15,059 nt of DNA from DATKEG01 sp035544515 (GCA_035544515.1 DATKEG010000160.1:1-15059), one strand, 5' to 3'; positions 1 to 7,325 are shown, numbered from the stretch's first letter. The notes: generated by a model from the letters alone, not told the origin. Numbers and translations are program-made.

Positions 1-849
1 GTCGAAGAGCGCGTGCGCGGCCGCGAGCAGGTCCTGGCGCGCCGCGACGTAGTGGAACAGCGACGGCCGGGTCAGGAAGAGGGATGCGCGTGAGAGGAGG
101 GCAGGATCGAAGGGCGGCACCGGTCCCGAGGCCTGGCCGAACAGCGCCATCATCCCGAGCGGGCGCAGGCAGTCGAGCGAGCCCTGGAAGGTGTCGCGCC
201 CGACCGAGTCGTAGGCGACGCGCACGCCCGCGCCGCCGGTGATCTCCTTGACGCGGTCCACGAAGCGCTCGCGCGTGTACACGATCACGTGGTGGCATCC
301 GTGGGCGCGAGCCAGCTCCGCCTTGGCGTCGCTGCTGACGGTCCCGATCACCGTGGCCCCGAGCGCGACCGCCCACTGCGCGGCGATGAGGCCGACCCCG
401 CCCGCGGCCGCGTGCAGCAGGATCACGTCGCCTTTCTCGACCGCCACCGTGCGGTGGAGCAGGTACCAGGCCGTCATGCCCTTGAGCATCATGGCGGCCG
501 CGACACGGTCGTCGACGCCGTCCGGGATGGGCATCACGCGGTCGGCGGGCACGAGCCGCGCCTCGGCGTACGACCCCATCGGCGCGCTCCCGTACGTCAC
601 GCGCATGCCGGGACGGAGGTCGGTCACGCCCGCGCCCACGGCTTCCACCACCCCGGCGGCTTCGGAGCCGGGCGTGAACGGGCGCGAGGGCGCCTGGTAG
701 AGGCCGCTGCGGTAGTAGACGTCCACGAAGTTGAGGCCGACGGCGGTGTGGCGCACGCGTGCCTCGCCCGGCCCCGGATCGCCGACCGTGACGTCCTCCC
801 AGCGCAGCACCTCGGGCCCGCCCGTCTCGTGCACACGGATCGCTTTCAT
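1..849 (-). CDS. Zinc-independent NAD(P)H:quinone oxidoreductase (MDR family), 3' end outside window
   Basis: This gene encodes a medium-chain dehydrogenase/reductase of the quinone-oxidoreductase type, which would reduce quinones or enone-like substrates with NADPH in the cytoplasm. The 283 visible residues start MKAIRVHETGGPEVL. They contain the family GLNFVDVYYRSG segment (about residues 38-49), the GSEAAGVVEAVG segment of the GroES-like domain, and the Rossmann motif AAAGGVG near residue 145. The Cys and His ligands of zinc-dependent MDR enzymes are absent, as expected for the QOR branch. The family is usually about 325 residues, so roughly 40 C-terminal residues are missing because the frame is still open at base 1. 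Its ATG overlaps the stop of the upstream hydrolase gene in an ATGA (846-849), which indicates translational coupling and makes this the third gene of the operon. Confidence 0.93.
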   Translation of the reverse strand, partial: MKAIRVHETGGPEVLRWEDVTVGDPGPGEARVRHTAVGLNFVDVYYRSGLYQAPSRPFTPGSEAAGVVEAVGAGVTDLRPGMRVTYGSAPMGSYAEARLVPADRVMPIPDGVDDRVAAAMMLKGMTAWYLLHRTVAVEKGDVILLHAAAGGVGLIAAQWAVALGATVIGTVSSDAKAELARAHGCHHVIVYTRERFVDRVKEITGGAGVRVAYDSVGRDTFQGSLDCLRPLGMMALFGQASGPVPPFDPALLSRASLFLTRPSLFHYVAARQDLLAAAHALFD

Positions 850-2411
850 GGCGCCTCCCGGACCGCCCGCGGGCGCTCGCGCAGTCTCTGCCCGAGCCAT
901 TCCACGAGCTTGCGCTTGTAACCGGCCCATTCCGGCCGGCCCTCCCAGTTCTCCATCCCGTGCGGGGCGCCTTCGAGCGCCACGAGCTCGTGAGTGGCGC
1001 CGGCCGCGGCCAGGCGGTCGCGCAGGGCGACACCCTGGGCCCAGAGCCGCTCGTTCGTGCCGTGGATGAGCAGGAGCGGCGACAAGCCTTCGGCTACGTG
1101 ATAGAGCGGCGAGTACCGCTCGAGAAGGACCCGTGCCTCGTCGTCGAGCGTCTCGCGCCCGAAGAGCCGCCGCAGCAGCGACCGCGGTGAAGCGTCCGTG
1201 ACCAGGGACGGGAAGTCGTACACCCCATAGAACGATACGACGGCGGCCAGCGCGGCGTCTTCCGTGGCCAGGAGCGCCGCCATCTGGCCGCTCGCGGACT
1301 CGCCGACCACGGCCAGCCGCGCCGGGTCCACGCGGAAGCGCGCGGCGTGGCCGCGCACGAAGGCGACCGCCCGCCGCAGGTCGTCCATCTGCTCGGGATG
1401 ACGGACGTCGGGCGTGAGACGGTAGTCGATGGAGAACCAGGCGAAGCCGGCGCGGGCGAGCGGCTCGAACAGCGGCGTGACGTACGTGACCTTGTCGCCA
1501 GCCTCCCAGCCCCCGCCGTGGACGAGGACCACGGCGGGGAAGGGGCCGCTCCCGGGAGGCACGTAGGCGTCGAGGCGCAAGCCCCGCTCGGCGTCGTAGA
1601 CCACGTCCTTCCGCAGCGGGCCGAGGTACGGCCGGTGATCCGCCCGCGCGAGGTCGAGACGATCGGCCAGCCACCGCGTGAGGCGCGCCTTGTAGCCCCA
1701 CTGCGACGGCCGCCAGTTCTCAGCCCGGTGGATGCCCTCCTCGACCGGCTCGTATTCGCAGGCGCCGCCCGCGGCGCGCACGGCCTCGCAATACCGCACG
1801 GCCCGGGCGGGTGGGACCTCGGTGTCGGCGGTGCCGTGGACGACCAGCACCGGCGGCATTCCGGCCGAAACGACCGCGGGCGCACGCCGCTCGTAGACGC
1901 CGCCCACGAGCGCGACCGCGCGCAGCCCCGGCGGCTTCTCCGCGGCCAGGAGCGCCGCCAGGTGCGCGCCCGCGTCTTCGCCCAGCACGGCGATGCGCGA
2001 GGGATCGACGCTGAACTCGCCGGCTCGGCAGCGCACGAACGCGAGGGCGGCGCGCACGTCGTCGAGGGCGTGCCGGTGGCGTTCGGCTCCGCCGAGCCGG
2101 TAGTCGAGCGAGAACCAGTTGAACCCGGCGTGGGTCAGGGTCTCGAGGATCTGGCCGACGAAGGCGACGCGGCTGCCCGCGGTGAAACCCCCGCCGTGGA
2201 CGACGAGGACGGCGGGCCGTGCGCCGCCGCCGCGCTGGACGTAGGCGTCGAGGAGGAGCTCGACGCCGTCGACCCGCCGGTAGGGGATCGCGCCCCGGAC
2301 CCCCGGGACGATGTAGTTGCCTTCGGGATTCCCCACGCGGAGGGGCAGGCAGTCGCCGGCCGCGCTCGGCACGGCCGAGACGACCAGCGAGACGACGGAC
2401 GAGAGGAGCAC
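846..2411 (-). CDS. Exported tandem alpha/beta hydrolase (two BD-FAE/esterase-like domains), 521 aa
   Basis: The protein has a Sec-type signal (residues 1-19, MLLSSVVSLVVSAVPSAAG) followed by two alpha/beta-hydrolase domains of the hormone-sensitive-lipase/BD-FAE kind, at about 45-255 and 265-510. Each domain has an HGGG oxyanion motif (72-75 and 298-301). Domain 2 has GESAS with Ser372, His484, and an HGTNE segment in which Glu454 would have to be the acid. Domain 1 has GEDAG, with Asp146 where the Ser nucleophile is expected, but keeps Asp196 (HGTAD) and His228. The substrate is probably an ester or amide outside the cytoplasm, which is inferred from the fold and the signal. The GTG start directly follows the TAG of the amidohydrolase gene with no spacer, and there is no other start before residue 185. 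It overlaps the quinone oxidoreductase by four bases. The two halves look like an internal duplication. Confidence 0.88.
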   Translation of the reverse strand: MLLSSVVSLVVSAVPSAAGDCLPLRVGNPEGNYIVPGVRGAIPYRRVDGVELLLDAYVQRGGGARPAVLVVHGGGFTAGSRVAFVGQILETLTHAGFNWFSLDYRLGGAERHRHALDDVRAALAFVRCRAGEFSVDPSRIAVLGEDAGAHLAALLAAEKPPGLRAVALVGGVYERRAPAVVSAGMPPVLVVHGTADTEVPPARAVRYCEAVRAAGGACEYEPVEEGIHRAENWRPSQWGYKARLTRWLADRLDLARADHRPYLGPLRKDVVYDAERGLRLDAYVPPGSGPFPAVVLVHGGGWEAGDKVTYVTPLFEPLARAGFAWFSIDYRLTPDVRHPEQMDDLRRAVAFVRGHAARFRVDPARLAVVGESASGQMAALLATEDAALAAVVSFYGVYDFPSLVTDASPRSLLRRLFGRETLDDEARVLLERYSPLYHVAEGLSPLLLIHGTNERLWAQGVALRDRLAAAGATHELVALEGAPHGMENWEGRPEWAGYKRKLVEWLGQRLRERPRAVREAP

Positions 2412-3770
2412 CTACTTCACGCGGACGCCGTTCTTCACGACCACGTCCACCCGCTGCAGCAGGGCGATGTGCGTCAGGACGTCCCCGCGCACGGCGATCA
2501 CGTCGGCGAGGCGGCCGGGCGCGAGCGTTCCCAGCTCCTTCTCCTTCCTCAGGAACCGGGCGGGCCAGCGCGTCGCGCCGGCGATGGCCTGCATGGGCGT
2601 CATGCCGAGGCGGACCCAGGTCTCCAGCTCGCGCCAGGTCGAGTCCGTGTGGAAGTTCGCCGGGATCCCGCTGTCCGTGCCCACGAGCATGGTCACGCCC
2701 GTCTCGCGCAGCTGGCGGAACTTGGTGGGAAGGGTGGGCAGCCGCCGGAAGGTCATCGTGAAGTAGTCGAGCCCGGTGACGTTGCGGAGGGACCGCCGGA
2801 TGTCGGCCGCGATGTCGCGCGGGATGTCCTTCTGCCAGGCCGGATCGTCGAGCCGCTCGGGGAACGTGCGCGCGGTGTAGTCGGCCAGGAAGAGGCCCTC
2901 GATGGTCGGGCACCAGTAGAGTGTCTGGTTGCGCTTGCGCAGCCCGGCCAGGATGTCCTCCGGATAGCCGGGCTCGGTGGCCAGACCGGTGTGCTCGAAG
3001 CAGTCGACGCCGTGCTTCAAGCCCACGCGGATCTCGTCCTCGCGGTGCGCGTGCGCCACCACCGGCTTGCCGGCCTGGTGCGCCGTCTGCACCACGGCCG
3101 CGACCTCCTCGTCCGTGAGCTGGTCCTGGTCGATGAGCTTGATGAAGTCCACACCCGCGTCCACGAGCTTGCGGACCTTGGCCCGCGCGTCGTCCGGCCC
3201 GTCCACGCCCCAGCGCACGAGCTTCTCCCAATCGAAGTACGGACGGCGCTGGATGAACGGCCCGGACACGAACAGCCGCGGCCCGGGGATCTCGCCCCGC
3301 TCGATGCGGCGCCGGACGTGCAGGATGTCGTCGAGCGGAGCGCCCAGGTCGCGCACCGTGGTCACGCCGCTCATCAGGAGCTGCCGGGCCGCGACGGGCA
3401 TGACCTCGTCGCGGAAGCGCGCCATGTACGTCTTGTCCCAGTGCTCGTAGTCGCTGTGGCCCAGGATCATCAGGTGCACGTGCATGTCCATGAGGCCGGG
3501 CAGCACGGTCATGCCCTCGGTGTCCACGACGGGCGTGCCCGGCGGCACCGTGACCTCCGCGCGCGGGCCGACGGCGAGGATGCGGTCGCCCCCGATGAGG
3601 ACGACCCCGTCGTGGATGGGAGGGCCCTCGTAGCCGTCGACGACCTGGCCGCCCACCAGGGCGAGCGTCGGCTTCGGCTCGGCGGCGGAGAGCGCGAGGG
3701 GAGCCAGGGCCAGGCATGCGGATGCGGCGGCGGCGCGGGCGCGGTCTCGGAGCATGCCGGAGGCTAGCAC
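2412..3770 (-). CDS. Exported metal-dependent amidohydrolase (imidazolonepropionase-like), 452 aa
   Basis: This is a member of the amidohydrolase superfamily, in the imidazolonepropionase/prolidase-like branch that acts on cyclic amides, peptides and related compounds. Metal-site residues are visible in order: His97 and His99 in DMHVHL, Lys211 (the probable carboxylated lysine) in FIKLID, His240 with His242 in VAHAH, His260 in CFEHTG, and Asp366 in VGTDSG. The flanking beta-sandwich is present, with the N-terminal VVDGYEGPPI and C-terminal GTLAPGRLADVI segments. The length is typical. The N-terminus is a signal peptide ending near LSAAEP, so the enzyme is probably exported. I chose the GTG at 3770 because GGAGG lies four bases upstream. 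An ATG at 3755 would also give a complete signal peptide but has no clear ribosome site. It is the first gene of the operon with the tandem hydrolase and the oxidoreductase. Confidence 0.92.
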   Translation of the reverse strand: MLASGMLRDRARAAAASACLALAPLALSAAEPKPTLALVGGQVVDGYEGPPIHDGVVLIGGDRILAVGPRAEVTVPPGTPVVDTEGMTVLPGLMDMHVHLMILGHSDYEHWDKTYMARFRDEVMPVAARQLLMSGVTTVRDLGAPLDDILHVRRRIERGEIPGPRLFVSGPFIQRRPYFDWEKLVRWGVDGPDDARAKVRKLVDAGVDFIKLIDQDQLTDEEVAAVVQTAHQAGKPVVAHAHREDEIRVGLKHGVDCFEHTGLATEPGYPEDILAGLRKRNQTLYWCPTIEGLFLADYTARTFPERLDDPAWQKDIPRDIAADIRRSLRNVTGLDYFTMTFRRLPTLPTKFRQLRETGVTMLVGTDSGIPANFHTDSTWRELETWVRLGMTPMQAIAGATRWPARFLRKEKELGTLAPGRLADVIAVRGDVLTHIALLQRVDVVVKNGVRVK

Positions 3771-3786
3771 AGCGCCTCCACGCGGG

Positions 3787-4075
3787 TCAGGCCGAGGACA
3801 CGCCGCGGATGGGCTTCAGGATGCGCGCGAGGTCGGAGGCGAAACGCTCGGACTCGGCCTCGGGCAGGGCGGAGACGGTCACCCGGATGGCGGGCGGGCT
3901 CTTCAGGCGATAGCGCTCGCCCGCGCGCACGGCCCATCCCGCCGAGGCGAGCCGCATGACCGTCGCCGCCTCCTCCGCCACCGGCACCCACACGTTCAGG
4001 CCGGAGCGGCCGGAGGCCCCCGTGGACGATCCGCGGCTCGCGCCCGGCATCGCGGCGCCGGCCGCCGTCCTGGAC
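3787..4075 (-). pseudogene. C-terminal remnant of a MocR/GntR-type PLP-dependent aminotransferase-fold regulator
   Basis: The frame encodes about 95 residues, of which the last 75 match the very C-terminus of MocR-type regulators: GRSGLNVWVPV, then VMRLASAGWAVRAGERYRL, SPPAIRVTVSALPE and a final helix. Full proteins of this family are about 450-480 residues, with a winged-helix DNA-binding domain and an aminotransferase domain. Here both the DNA-binding part and the PLP lysine region are missing. An in-frame TAG at about 4076-4078 ends the frame upstream, and the ATG at 4050 is the only normal start. The remnant ends 16 bases before the amidohydrolase start. It probably marks a deletion of a former regulator. 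A functional 87-residue mini-protein is possible but less likely. The assignment rests on pattern recognition, not on a search. Confidence 0.6.
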
Positions 4076-4090
4076 TACCGGCGCCCGGGA

Positions 4091-4096
4091 TAGACT
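4091..4096 (+). promoter_or_regulatory. -10-like hexamer (TAGACT) directly upstream of the SDR gene
   Basis: TAGACT matches TATAAT at the key first, second and last positions and ends six bases before the GTG at 4103. The expected transcription start is therefore at or next to the start codon, which would give a leaderless mRNA. No good -35 element is seen at the usual distance. Confidence 0.4.
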
Positions 4097-4102
4097 CGGC
4101 GG

Positions 4103-5200
4103 GTGCCGCGCCCGGGCCCTCCCGAGGTCCTTTTCACCGGCTTTCCCGGCTTCATCGGGGCGCGCCTGCTCCCGCGCCTGCTCGCGCTGCGGCCGGAGTG
4201 GCGCTTCCGCTGCCTGGTGCAGGACCGCTTCCTGCCCCAAGCGCGCGAGGGCATCGCGGCCATCGCGCGCGAGCACCCGCACACGCGCGGCCGCCTGGCC
4301 GTGGTCGTGGGCGACATCACGCGCGAGAACCTGGGGCTGGAGCGCGCGGAGGCGCGCGCGCTGGCCGCGACGCTCGAGGGGGCCTTCCACCTGGCCGCCG
4401 TCTACGACCTGGCCGTCGCGCGCGAGGTCGGCGTGCGGATCAACGTGGACGGCACGCGCAACGTCCTGCGGCTGCTGCAAGACGCCCCGCGGCTGGAGCG
4501 GCTGCACTACGTCTCGACGGCGTACGTCTCCGGCCGCGCTCGGGGTGTCTTCCGCGAGACCGACCTCGACGTGGGCCAGTCGTTCAAGAACTTCTACGAG
4601 GAGACGAAGTTCCTGGCCGAGGTGGACGTGGCCGGAAGCGGCGTGCCCGCCACCGTCTACCGCCCGAGCATCGTGGTCGGCGACTCGCGCACGGGCGAGA
4701 CGGCGAAGTTCGACGGGCCCTACTTCGTCCTCTCGGCGATGGAGCGTCTGCCCTCGCCGGGCGTTTTCCCCCGCATCGGATCGGGAGCCAACGCCGTGGA
4801 CCTGGCCCCCGTGGACTTCGTGGTGGAAGGCCTCGCCCGCCTGGCCACGATCGGCGCCAGCCGCGGCCGCACGTACCACCTGACCGACCCTGAGCCGCCC
4901 CGCGCGCTCGAGATCGCGCGGCTGCTCGCGGGGGCGCTGGGCAAGCGCTTCCTGTACGTTCCGGTCCCGGCCCTGGTGGCGGCGGCCGCGTTCCGGCCCG
5001 CCCTCGTGCAGAGCTTCTTCGGCATGCCGGTGCAGGCGCTGGACTACTTCGACCATCCCTGCCGGCACGACCCGAGCCAGGCCCTGCACGACCTCGAGCC
5101 CCTCGGCGTGCGCTGCCCGCCCTTCGCCTCGTACGTGGATCGCCTGGTGCGGTTCTACCGCGACAAGAAGGCCGAGGTGCGCCGGAGCGCGATGATCTGA
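4103..5200 (+). CDS. Extended SDR / fatty-acyl-reductase-like NAD(P)-dependent oxidoreductase, 365 aa
   Basis: The protein is an extended short-chain dehydrogenase of the NAD_binding_4 (male-sterility/thioester reductase) type. Visible motifs are the nucleotide-binding TGFPGFIG (residues 12-19), GDITRENLGL (69-78), NVDGT at 113-117, the catalytic Ser137 in HYVSTAY, and Tyr164 and Lys168 in YEETK, followed by VYRPSIVVGDSRTGE, typical of this branch. It probably reduces an activated acyl group or modifies a lipid or sterol-like substrate; the exact substrate cannot be read from the sequence. The start is a GTG with no ribosome site, and a -10-like TAGACT sits just before it. An alternative internal start would cut into the nucleotide-binding motif, so this start is well supported. 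It ends ten bases from the convergent TM/coiled-coil gene. Confidence 0.88.
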   Translation: MPRPGPPEVLFTGFPGFIGARLLPRLLALRPEWRFRCLVQDRFLPQAREGIAAIAREHPHTRGRLAVVVGDITRENLGLERAEARALAATLEGAFHLAAVYDLAVAREVGVRINVDGTRNVLRLLQDAPRLERLHYVSTAYVSGRARGVFRETDLDVGQSFKNFYEETKFLAEVDVAGSGVPATVYRPSIVVGDSRTGETAKFDGPYFVLSAMERLPSPGVFPRIGSGANAVDLAPVDFVVEGLARLATIGASRGRTYHLTDPEPPRALEIARLLAGALGKRFLYVPVPALVAAAAFRPALVQSFFGMPVQALDYFDHPCRHDPSQALHDLEPLGVRCPPFASYVDRLVRFYRDKKAEVRRSAMI

Positions 5201-5210
5201 GCGGGCGCCT

Positions 5211-5591
5211 TCAGCGCGCGGCGCCGCGGGGCTCTTCGTCCCGGTCCGGCTCGGCTTCGGCCTCCAGCTCCCCGACGTAACCGGCGGCCTGCTCGGCCAC
5301 GCCCGTGACGCTGTCGAGCGTGCCGCCGAGGAGGCTGTGGATCTGTTCCACCCGCGCGGTAGCCGCGGCGTCCGCCCGACCGACGCGCCGCCGCGCATCG
5401 GCCGTGGCCTCGGCGACGGTCCGCGCGACCTGGGCGAGCTCCTGGAGCCTGGGCAGGACGTCCTTCTCGACCTCGGCCTCGAGGCCGTCGATCCGGCGGT
5501 TGACGACCCGCATGCCGTACAAGAGGCCGCCCACGATGACCGCGCTCAGGAGCCCGTTGAAGGCGATGATCGCGAGGAACAGATTCTCCAT
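5211..5591 (-). CDS. Small membrane-anchored coiled-coil protein of unknown function, 126 aa
   Basis: I do not recognise a named family with certainty; the layout resembles DUF948-like envelope proteins. Residues 4-27 form one hydrophobic N-terminal membrane segment (LFLAIIAFNGLLSAVIVGG). Residues 33-105 are predicted as a long amphipathic helix or coiled coil rich in Ala, Glu and Arg, and the last 18 residues are acidic and probably disordered. The ATG at 5591 is preceded by GGAAGA and by a candidate promoter. The gene is convergent with the SDR gene and divergent from the GlsB-like gene. A structural or scaffold role at the inner membrane is possible, but nothing in the sequence shows it. 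Confidence 0.7.
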   Translation of the reverse strand: MENLFLAIIAFNGLLSAVIVGGLLYGMRVVNRRIDGLEAEVEKDVLPRLQELAQVARTVAEATADARRRVGRADAAATARVEQIHSLLGGTLDSVTGVAEQAAGYVGELEAEAEPDRDEEPRGAAR

Positions 5592-5605
5592 GGTCCGCGT
5601 CTTCC

Positions 5606-5634
5606 ACTCTGACGCCGCCGGCCGCGCATGTCAA
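5606..5634 (-). promoter_or_regulatory. Candidate sigma70-type promoter for the 126-aa membrane protein
   Basis: On the minus strand a perfect TTGACA (5634-5629) is followed, after exactly 17 bases, by CAGAGT (5611-5606), which keeps the A at position 2 and the T at position 6 of the -10 box. The predicted start lies about eight bases before the ATG at 5591. Confidence 0.55.
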
Positions 5635-5723
5635 CGCCCGCGCGCCCGGCACGCCGGTTGCATTGATCCGGGCCGGACCCCCGGGGGGTGGGCGCCGGGC
5701 GATCCCGTGGTACCGGAGGGTCG

Positions 5724-6263
5724 ATGGATCTCGTGATGACGCTGGCGACGGGTGGCCTGGTCGGCTGGCTCGCCAGCCTGGTCATGTCCGCCAGTCGCCA
5801 GATGAGTGTGCTGGGCTTCATCCTGGTCGGCGTCGTGGGTTCCGTGGTCGGGGCGTGGCTGGCCGGAGTCCTGGGCCTCGCGGTCCAGGGATCGTCGGGG
5901 CAGTGGCTGGTGTCGCTTGTCGGGGCCGCCCTGCTCGTCTGGCTCGTCCGCGCCGTGGCGGACACGGCGGCCACGGCGTCGGCCGTTTGTAGAAGCGACA
6001 ACGGCCCGAATCAGAGCTGCGAGCCGATCAGGTTCGCCGCGTGTTCCATCGCTTTCTCCCTCCAGCGCCGGTTCCGCCACGCTTCGAGCGTCACACGCCG
6101 CGAGCGGGCGCGGTCCTGGAAGAAGACCTCGACCTGCCGGCGGGCGAACTCCTCCGAGAGCACGTTGACGTTGGCCTCGCCGTTGAGCTTGAACGACCGC
6201 TCGTCGAAGTTCGTCGAGCCCACCGAGACCCAGAGGTCGTCGACCACCATCACCTTGCAGTGA
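5724..6263 (+). CDS. GlsB/YeaQ/YmgE-family (transglycosylase-associated) membrane protein with anomalous C-terminal run-on
   Basis: Residues 1-80 look like the small GlsB/YeaQ/YmgE family: three hydrophobic, glycine-rich segments (about 1-22, 30-52 and 59-76) beginning MDLVMTLATGGLVGWLASLV and ending WLVSLVGAALLVWLVRAV. The family is normally about 80-95 residues. Here the frame continues to 179 residues. The extra part is rich in Arg, Ser and Thr and overlaps the 3' end of the phospholipase D gene in antisense for about 250 bases, so it looks like accidental read-through rather than protein. The true end is probably near 5990, where a TAG exists in another frame (5990-5992), suggesting a frameshift or a lost stop. 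The start has GGAGG four bases upstream. The family is often linked to stress, but its function is not settled. Confidence 0.65.
   Translation: MDLVMTLATGGLVGWLASLVMSASRQMSVLGFILVGVVGSVVGAWLAGVLGLAVQGSSGQWLVSLVGAALLVWLVRAVADTAATASAVCRSDNGPNQSCEPIRFAACSIAFSLQRRFRHASSVTRRERARSWKKTSTCRRANSSESTLTLASPLSLNDRSSKFVEPTETQRSSTTITLQ
5982..6005. terminator. Possible bidirectional hairpin at the end of the GlsB-like core
   Basis: GCCGTT and AACGGC form an inverted repeat around a 12-base centre, extended by two more pairs if one T is bulged. It lies where the conserved GlsB-like part ends and just beyond the phospholipase D stop (6011 on the minus strand), so it could end both transcripts. There is no U-run on either side, so it is not a classical intrinsic terminator. 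Confidence 0.25.
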
Positions 6264-7258
6264 TACATGGTGGGCACGTATTCGTAGATCTCGATCCCGG
6301 CCTCGAGCAACGGGCCCCAGCGGGCGCGCGAGGCCCGTCGCGTGATCTTCGTGTCCACCAGGGGTCCGGGGACGATGACCTGGACGTCCACGCCCCGCTT
6401 GCGCGCGGCCACCAGGGCGCCCACCGCCACGTCGTCGGGCACGAAGTACGAGTTCGCCAGGTAGATGCTGCGCCGGGCCGCGGCGATGGACATCATGTAC
6501 ATGATCCGCGTGGCCTCGCTGCCGTCCTCGGGCCAGCTCTTGACCACCTGGGCCAGGGCGCCGCCCTCCGGCTCCAGGGCGGGAAAGTAGTCGGGACCGT
6601 GCAAGAGGTCGCCGCGCGTGCGCGTCCAGTTGTCCATGAAGGCGGCCTGCATCTGCGCGACCGCCGGTCCCTGGAGGCGGAAATGGCTGTCGCGCCAGTG
6701 CTCGGCGTCCTGCGCATTGCCCAGCCAGTGATCGGCCACGCCCACGCCGCCGGTGAAGCCGACGCGGCCGTCGACCACGAGCAGCTTGCGGTGCGTGCGG
6801 TTGTTGATCCGCCCGAGGTCGTACCAGCGCAGCGGGCGGAAGTACTCGAACTCCACGCCCGCCCCGCGCATGTCCGCCACCATCTGCTCGTCCACCTTCG
6901 CCCCCATCCAGTCCACCAGGACGTGCACGCGGATGCCGGCCCGCGCGCGCTCGGCGAGCGCGTCCGTGAAGCGGCGGCCGATGGCGCCGTCCCAGTAGAT
7001 GTACGTCTCGAAACAGATGCTGCGGCGGGCGGCGCCGATGGCTTCCAGCATGGCCGGGAAGATCCGGTCGCCGTTGAGCAGCTCCGTGGCCGTGTGCCCG
7101 GGCAACAGCGGAGGGCCGACGAGCGCGCTGAGCGAACGGACGAACTGCGGGTCCGCCACCGCGTAGTCCGGCCGGACCGGCTGCTCGAGCCTCTCCTCGT
7201 CCGGCCCCCAGTTCACGACCACGATTGTAACCAGGACCGTGGCCACCACCGCGAGCAC
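6011..7258 (-). CDS. Cardiolipin-synthase-type phospholipase D (two HKD motifs), 415 aa or 425 aa
   Basis: This is a phospholipase D superfamily enzyme of the cardiolipin synthase (ClsA/ClsB) type, which joins phosphatidyl groups at the inner membrane. Both catalytic motifs are intact: HRKLLVVD (His156, Lys158, Asp163) followed by GFTGG, and HCKVMVVD (His333, Lys335, Asp340) followed by SVGSTNFDERSF. One N-terminal membrane segment (residues 1-17) anchors it. The conventional start is the GTG at 7258, but that start has no ribosome site and removes the basic flank of the membrane segment. A CTG at 7288 has GGGAG six bases upstream and would add LKKKVSRRAL, a normal positive n-region, so I think the protein begins there. 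The gene follows the 91-aa membrane protein by 37 bases (counted to the CTG) and is probably co-transcribed with it. Confidence 0.92.
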   Translation of the reverse strand: MLAVVATVLVTIVVVNWGPDEERLEQPVRPDYAVADPQFVRSLSALVGPPLLPGHTATELLNGDRIFPAMLEAIGAARRSICFETYIYWDGAIGRRFTDALAERARAGIRVHVLVDWMGAKVDEQMVADMRGAGVEFEYFRPLRWYDLGRINNRTHRKLLVVDGRVGFTGGVGVADHWLGNAQDAEHWRDSHFRLQGPAVAQMQAAFMDNWTRTRGDLLHGPDYFPALEPEGGALAQVVKSWPEDGSEATRIMYMMSIAAARRSIYLANSYFVPDDVAVGALVAARKRGVDVQVIVPGPLVDTKITRRASRARWGPLLEAGIEIYEYVPTMYHCKVMVVDDLWVSVGSTNFDERSFKLNGEANVNVLSEEFARRQVEVFFQDRARSRRVTLEAWRNRRWREKAMEHAANLIGSQL

Positions 7259-7325
7259 GAGCGCGCGGCGGGAGACCTTCTTCTTCAGGCGCGGCTCCCT
7301 TCCGGGGCCGCGGCCGCCGGCGCGG

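Noticed and set aside
1347..3767. An 806-codon open frame on the plus strand
   Set aside because: It is the antisense of the amidohydrolase and tandem hydrolase genes; the product has no motif and reads as His/Arg/Gly/Val-rich high-GC noise, while the minus strand shows full catalytic motifs.
5204..5225. GGCGCC-N10-GGCGCC hairpin between the SDR and coiled-coil genes as a terminator
   Set aside because: Only six pairs, each arm is itself a common GC palindrome, and no U-run follows; expected by chance in this base composition.
3764..5398. A 544-codon minus-strand open frame
   Set aside because: It is antisense to the SDR gene, which has intact nucleotide-binding and catalytic motifs; the product is a low-complexity Arg/Ala/Gly/His-rich sequence.
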